Shown piece after piece: positions 6,115 to 9,251 of a DNA stretch of 9,251 bases. The position numbers and the translations under genes were made by a program. The stretch spans positions 1 to 9,251 of the forward strand of contig DIUS01000014.1 in the NCBI GenBank assembly GCA_002423075.1. Direction: 5' to 3'. The DNA is from Microbacteriaceae bacterium UBA6152. GTDB lineage: Bacteria; Actinomycetota; Actinomycetes; Actinomycetales; Microbacteriaceae. Numbering within the stretch: the first letter of the stretch is position 1; each line of letters starts with the position of its first letter. The notes beneath the pieces were generated by a model, which worked only from the letters and a program-made list of their open reading frames with translations, did no database searches and had not been told where the DNA came from.

Positions 6115-6393
6115 CTACTCGTCGCGCATCTTTTCGTAGATCTTCTTGCAGTCGGGGCAGATCGGAAACTTCTCGGGGTCGCGCCCCGGCGTCCACTTCT
6201 TGCCGCACAGCGCGCGCACCGGCTTACCCGTGAGGGCGCTCTCGATGATCTTGTTCTTGGGCACGTAGTGCGAGAAGCGCTCGTGGTCGCCGTCTTCGAG
6301 CTGTTCTTCATTGAGCAGCTTCTCGAGCTCGCGATCGAGCACATCGGTGCCACCGCCTTGCCCCGCGCCGCCCGGTTCGTCCAGTGTCGCCAT
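6115..6393 (-). CDS. DUF3039 family small zinc-ribbon-like protein
   Basis: The 92-residue protein has an acidic, Gly-rich N-terminus (1-40) and a conserved C-terminal half that I recognise as DUF3039, found across actinobacteria: HERFSHYVPKNKI, then GKPVRALCGKKWTPGRDP and FPICPDCKKIYEKM. Cys63, Cys79 and Cys82, with His42 (or His37), form a likely single zinc site. The function is unknown; the fold suggests nucleic-acid or protein binding in the cytosol. The ATG lacks a Shine-Dalgarno sequence but has TAGACT exactly 6 bases upstream, with the TAG in frame, so the start is well fixed and a leaderless transcript is likely. The gene lies 64 bases after the ABC permease on the same strand. Confidence 0.9.
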   Translation of the reverse strand: MATLDEPGGAGQGGGTDVLDRELEKLLNEEQLEDGDHERFSHYVPKNKIIESALTGKPVRALCGKKWTPGRDPEKFPICPDCKKIYEKMRDE

Positions 6394-6399
6394 GGGTTC

Positions 6400-6405
6400 A
6401 GTCTA
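6400..6405 (-). promoter_or_regulatory. Candidate -10 box for the DUF3039 gene (TAGACT)
   Basis: TAGACT on the minus strand ends 6 bases before the ATG and is preceded by GTCG, as are the boxes of the amidase and oxidoreductase genes. Only GAACCC lies between box and start codon, with no ribosome binding site, so leaderless translation is the simplest reading. Confidence 0.55.
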
Positions 6406-6457
6406 CGACCGCACACCGTGCAGGATTCAGGATGCTGCGCCACCGCCGCGCACGGGC

Positions 6458-8005
6458 TCAGGTACGCAGCATGAGGTCGAGCAGTTCGGGCGCCCGCCGG
6501 CGGAACGCCCGCCCGCCCGCGAGGATGCCGAGCAGCAGCATGCCGACCCCGGTCGCGGAACCCGCAATGCCGGCGACCGCGAACCACTGCTCGTCGTCGA
6601 AGCCCCACCAGACGAGCACGAAAGTGGGCCCCATGAACATGAGGATGGCGAGCAGTGAGAGCGCTTGGCTCCATCCGGCGCGGGCTTCGAGGCTCGGCGG
6701 CTGGTCGAACGGCCCGGCGCCGGGTCGCGCTGCGGGATAGGCACCGATCGCCGACGAGACGCTCGAGACGCCGAGGCCGGTGAGCAGAAGCCCGAGGCTC
6801 GTGCCGATGAGCGCGGGCAGCACCTCATCGACCCCCGACCAGAGGGCGAACAGCGGTGCGACGGCGAGAATGACCGGCACCCCGATGAGCAGGGGCGGCA
6901 CGGCGCGGCCCCATCGATCTGACGCACCCCGGAACGGTGCGGCGACGTGCAACCAGACGGCGCTGTGGTCGTACGCGACATCGTTGTGACTGAACCAGCC
7001 GAGGAAGAGCGCGAGCACCGGAAGCGGCAGCAGCCAGAGCGGCGGCAGCGGAGCGCCCGCCACGGCGAACGCGAGCATCATGACCACGGGCGCGAGAGGC
7101 AGGCCGAGCAGCACGAACCGGTATCGCGGGTCGCTGGTCCAGTAGAGCAGGCTGCGAGCGGCGATGACGCCCGAGGGCGTCGCTGGCACCAGATCGAACC
7201 AGCCGAGGCTCGAGCGCGGGGCGTCGGCCCTGGTGCGTTGCGGGGATTCGAGCAGGCGGGCGACGATGGCTCCCCACCCGAGCGCGAGCACGACCACCAT
7301 GAGCAGGCCGGCGAGAAGTCGCGCCACCATCGGTGCGCCGTCGTCGCCCGGTGCCGCCCACAGCATTCCCATCGGCGTGTTCGCGAGCACCGCAGCCGTG
7401 TCGATGAGCTGCTCGGTGCCGTCGTCGGCGACGACGAGCAGCACGGTCGCGACCGCGCTCGCGAGCGCGACGGCGATGACCGTGCGGGCGACTGCCGTCA
7501 CGGTGCGCCGCGCCGCCGTCGACACCGAGAGCTGATCACCCACGACCACCAGGTACTGCGACACAATCACGACGGTGATCGCTCCGAGCACTCCGCCGAC
7601 GACCGCGGCAGCCGCCGTCGGCTCCCCCGCCCAGGCGCGCTCGAGCGAGATGCCGAGCAGTGCCGCGAGCAGACCGGGAAGGCCGATCGCGGCGGCAGCA
7701 CCGAGGCCGAGCGCCAATTCTCGAGGCGGGATCGGAAAGGCAGAGAAGCGGCGCGGCTCCAAGGCTGAGCCGAGGCCGGCGCTGAGCGGTGCGACGGCGA
7801 TGCCGATCGACACCGCGGTCGCGATGATGACGATGGCGGCGCGATGAGCCGCGAGAGTGACGTCGACCTCTGACGACAGCCAGATCATCGCCGCACCCAC
7901 CGAGCCGGCGAGCAGCAGCACGCCGGCCGTGCGGGCGAGCGCGCCACCGGGCCGGAACGCCGAAGCCAGCAGCGCGAGCTTCAGTCGGAGAATGTGGTCA
8001 ACCAC
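6458..8005 (-). CDS. ABC exporter permease, about 12 membrane segments (ABC-2-like)
   Basis: The 515-residue protein is highly hydrophobic. Likely membrane segments lie near 25-44, 56-78, 97-120, 133-153, 170-193, 226-250, 297-317, 320-338, 370-390, 396-421, 447-468 and 476-498, probably two six-helix halves joined by a charged linker (251-296). It forms the membrane part of an exporter with the ATPase encoded just upstream; the substrate is unknown. The GTG at 8005 is chosen because GGAGG lies 7 bases before it and the hydrophobic protein begins there; a 45-residue Arg-rich extension open further upstream in the ATPase gene is rejected. The start overlaps the ATPase gene by 25 bases, which implies coupled translation. 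No solute-binding protein gene is nearby, as expected for an exporter. Confidence 0.85.
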   Translation of the reverse strand: MVDHILRLKLALLASAFRPGGALARTAGVLLLAGSVGAAMIWLSSEVDVTLAAHRAAIVIIATAVSIGIAVAPLSAGLGSALEPRRFSAFPIPPRELALGLGAAAAIGLPGLLAALLGISLERAWAGEPTAAAAVVGGVLGAITVVIVSQYLVVVGDQLSVSTAARRTVTAVARTVIAVALASAVATVLLVVADDGTEQLIDTAAVLANTPMGMLWAAPGDDGAPMVARLLAGLLMVVVLALGWGAIVARLLESPQRTRADAPRSSLGWFDLVPATPSGVIAARSLLYWTSDPRYRFVLLGLPLAPVVMMLAFAVAGAPLPPLWLLPLPVLALFLGWFSHNDVAYDHSAVWLHVAAPFRGASDRWGRAVPPLLIGVPVILAVAPLFALWSGVDEVLPALIGTSLGLLLTGLGVSSVSSAIGAYPAARPGAGPFDQPPSLEARAGWSQALSLLAILMFMGPTFVLVWWGFDDEQWFAVAGIAGSATGVGMLLLGILAGGRAFRRRAPELLDLMLRT

Positions 8006-8877
8006 TCCAGCCCCTCCACCGCGACGCGGCCGCCCGCCAGTTCGACGAAGCGATCTTCGAGGCTCTGCGCACCACGCACCTCGTCGAGGGTTCCTGCCGC
8101 GAGAATGCGACCGCCGACGATGACCGCGACCGAGTCGCACACTCGCTCGACGAGGTTCATGTTGTGACTCGAGAGCACCACGGTTCCGCCCGCTGCGGCA
8201 AAGCGCTTGAGCAGCTCGACCGCCTGAGCCGTCGATACCGGGTCGACCGACTCGAACGGCTCATCGAGCACGAGCACGGTCGGCGAGTGGATGAGGGCCG
8301 CAGCGAGCGAGACCTTCTTGACCATGCCGATCGAGTAGTCGCGCACCGGCCGATCGAGCGAGCCATCGAGACCCAGGGCCGTCGCCAGGTCGTCGGTACG
8401 AGAACGGGCGGTCTCACGGTCGATGCCGTGCAGAACGGCGCAGTAGTAGAGCATCTGGGCGCCGGTGAGCCGATCGAACAACCTCATGCGGTCGGGCAGC
8501 ACACCGATCGAGCGTTTAGCAGTCGTCGGGTCGCGCCACACGTCGGCACCGGCCACCGAGACGGTGCCGGCGTCGGGGCGCAGCAGCCCGGTCACCATCG
8601 ACAAGGTGGTGGTCTTGCCCGCGCCGTTCGGTCCGACGAACCCGAACACCGAGCCCTTGCGAACCTGCAGGTCGACATCGTTCACTGCCAGGCTCTGCCC
8701 GAAGCTCTTGCGCAATCCGGTGACCGTAAGCACGACAGGCGGCAGTGGCGGAGTGGCCACGGGTCGCTGAGCACGGGGGTTCTTCGCGGTCGGACGCGCG
8801 GCCGGCTTGGTCACACGACCGGATGCCGTCGATCGAGCGGGCTTGGCCGGGCGCTTCGAAGACGGCGAGGATTCCAC
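7981..8877 (-). CDS. ABC transporter ATP-binding protein with Lys/Pro-rich N-terminal tail
   Basis: The 298-residue protein powers the neighbouring permease. It shows Walker A GPNGAGKTT (82-90), Walker B VLVLDEP (201-207) with Glu206, the D-loop (ESVDP, 209-213) and the switch His238 (SSHNM). Two motifs depart from the textbook: the Q-loop reads GVLPDR, with Asp129 where Gln is usual, and the signature reads YSIGM (181-185) instead of LSGGQ; both are within the range seen in ABC-2 drug- or peptide-type exporters. Residues 1-46 are a low-complexity tail of Lys, Arg, Pro, Ala and Ser, probably disordered. The start is a GTG with an in-frame TGA two codons upstream; a GTG at codon 40 would remove the tail but has no ribosome binding site. 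TAGCGT lies 6 bases before the GTG at 8877, pointing to a leaderless transcript. Confidence 0.92.
   Translation of the reverse strand: MESSPSSKRPAKPARSTASGRVTKPAARPTAKNPRAQRPVATPPLPPVVLTVTGLRKSFGQSLAVNDVDLQVRKGSVFGFVGPNGAGKTTTLSMVTGLLRPDAGTVSVAGADVWRDPTTAKRSIGVLPDRMRLFDRLTGAQMLYYCAVLHGIDRETARSRTDDLATALGLDGSLDRPVRDYSIGMVKKVSLAAALIHSPTVLVLDEPFESVDPVSTAQAVELLKRFAAAGGTVVLSSHNMNLVERVCDSVAVIVGGRILAAGTLDEVRGAQSLEDRFVELAGGRVAVEGLEWLTTFSD
8013..8017 (-). promoter_or_regulatory. Ribosome binding site GGAGG of the permease gene
   Basis: GGAGG on the minus strand, inside the end of the ATPase gene, is 7 bases from the GTG at 8005. This spacing is optimal and selects that GTG as the permease start. The only internal operon gene here thus uses a classical ribosome binding site, while most first genes do not. 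Confidence 0.7.
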
Positions 8878-8883
8878 CGTTCA

Positions 8884-8889
8884 ACGCTA
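8884..8889 (-). promoter_or_regulatory. Candidate -10 box for the ABC exporter operon (TAGCGT)
   Basis: TAGCGT on the minus strand ends exactly 6 bases before the GTG start, so the transcript would begin at the start codon itself. TAG and a following TGA are both in frame, so no upstream start is possible. No Shine-Dalgarno sequence lies between. Confidence 0.45.
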
Positions 8890-8982
8890 CCAACCCCGGG
8901 GGCTGCTGCGAGTCGCCTTGCCGCCCATCACGTTTGGGAAACAATGCGTGAACAGAGCATGACGAGAAGCCCCGCCTGTCGG

Positions 8983-8988
8983 TAAACT
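8983..8988 (+). promoter_or_regulatory. Candidate -10 box for the nucleotidyltransferase gene (TAAACT)
   Basis: TAAACT fits the TANNNT consensus. Upstream, ATGACG at 8959-8964 matches four of six bases of TTGACA with an 18-base spacer. Transcription would begin near 8995, giving a leader of about 50 bases that contains a hairpin and a ribosome binding site, unlike the near-leaderless minus-strand genes. Confidence 0.5.
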
Positions 8989-9001
8989 CGCCCCACACGA
9001 C

Positions 9002-9033
9002 GATGTGTTCTTCTTCGCACGCAACGACACATC
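9002..9033 (+). promoter_or_regulatory. Leader hairpin directly before the ribosome binding site of the nucleotidyltransferase gene
   Basis: GATGTGT (9002-9008) and ACACATC (9027-9033) form a 7-bp stem with an 18-base loop, ending at the base before the AGGAG (9034-9038). ACAC at 8995-8998 can pair with GTGT at 9005-9008 instead, so two structures compete. The stem does not cover the ribosome binding site. No known riboswitch class is recognised. Confidence 0.35.
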
Positions 9034-9038
9034 AGGAG
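9034..9038 (+). promoter_or_regulatory. Ribosome binding site AGGAG of the nucleotidyltransferase gene
   Basis: AGGAG lies 8 bases before the ATG at 9047, a normal spacing, and supports that start codon. Confidence 0.75.
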
Positions 9039-9046
9039 CCACCACT

Positions 9047-9251
9047 ATGACCACTCAGGTCGTCATCCTCGCCGCCGGAATGGGCAGTCGCCTCGGCCGC
9101 GAGCTTCCGAAGCCGCTGACCGAGCTCAGCGACGGCCGCACCATCATGCGGCAGCAGCACGACAACATCGCCGCCGCCTTCGGTAAGGCCGTGACCATCA
9201 CCACCGTCGTGGGCTACAAGCTCGAGCACATCGTCGACGCCTTCCCCGACG
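9047..9251 (+). CDS. Nucleotidyltransferase (sugar- or choline-phosphate type), N-terminal part, cut by the window edge
   Basis: The first 68 residues are visible. They begin with the nucleotide-binding signature of NTP transferases: VVILAAGMGSRLGRELPKPL (5-24), containing the GxGxRLG loop and the PKPL lysine. A Rossmann-like second unit follows (ITTVVGYKLEHIVDAF). These enzymes transfer a nucleotide to a sugar phosphate or phosphocholine to make activated precursors for cell-wall polymers, teichoic acids or lipids. The DGRTIMRQQHDNI segment recalls LicC-type phosphocholine cytidylyltransferases and related inositol- or sugar-phosphate enzymes more than glucose-1-phosphate thymidylyltransferase; the visible part is too short to decide. 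The gene has its own promoter candidate and a good ribosome binding site, and diverges from the ABC exporter operon. Confidence 0.85.
   Translation, partial: MTTQVVILAAGMGSRLGRELPKPLTELSDGRTIMRQQHDNIAAAFGKAVTITTVVGYKLEHIVDAFPD

Noticed and set aside
6947..7768. 273-codon open frame on the plus strand opposite the permease
   Set aside because: Its product is rich in His, Arg, Glu and Gln, as expected of the antisense of a hydrophobic membrane gene, with no start signal.
8006..8140. 45-residue Arg-rich N-terminal extension of the permease
   Set aside because: It lies wholly inside the ATPase gene in another frame, and the GTG at 8005 has a well-placed GGAGG.
8164..8985. 273-codon open frame on the plus strand opposite the ABC ATPase
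   Set aside because: It is the antisense shadow of a gene with intact Walker motifs and shows no domain of its own.

Overview
High-GC chromosomal DNA, most likely from an actinobacterium close to the Microbacteriaceae. This is an inference from the strong G/C bias at third codon positions, the LLM-class (F420-type) oxidoreductase, the DUF3039 protein, and several genes with a TAGNNT promoter box almost touching the start codon, a mark of leaderless transcripts. No rRNA, tRNA, CRISPR array, insertion sequence or prophage gene was seen, and no gene-free stretch exceeds 300 bases.

Layout. Seven complete genes and one partial gene are on the minus strand; one complete and one partial gene are on the plus strand. 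Read from the right edge, a partial nucleotidyltransferase gene (9047 onward, +) diverges from an ABC exporter pair (ATPase 7981-8877, 12-TM permease 6458-8005, overlapping by 25 bases). Then come a small zinc-ribbon-like DUF3039 protein (6115-6393), a DUF559 endonuclease-like protein with an AbiEi-like N-terminus (4984-5961), and ftsY (3947-4816). A gamma-carbonic-anhydrase-family gene (3350-3859, +) interrupts the minus-strand series. After it come ffh (1688-3277), an amidase-signature enzyme (258-1649) and the start of an LLM-class oxidoreductase (1-252).

How the genes fit together. ffh and ftsY encode the two GTPases of co-translational membrane targeting, the SRP protein and its receptor, and lie about 0.7 kb apart with only the carbonic-anhydrase-like gene between them. 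The amidase and oxidoreductase are tightly spaced and may be co-expressed. The ABC pair is a classic exporter operon of unknown substrate.

Most unusual points. (1) The DUF559 gene is bracketed by two related palindromes: a perfect 23-bp stem starting 3 bases past its stop codon and a decayed version 56 bases upstream of its start. This resembles a REP-type repeat paired with a nuclease gene. (2) Five minus-strand genes have a TAGNNT box exactly 6 or 7 bases before the start codon, and a sixth has one 9 bases before; in five of the six the TAG is also an in-frame stop, which limits how far upstream the start can lie.
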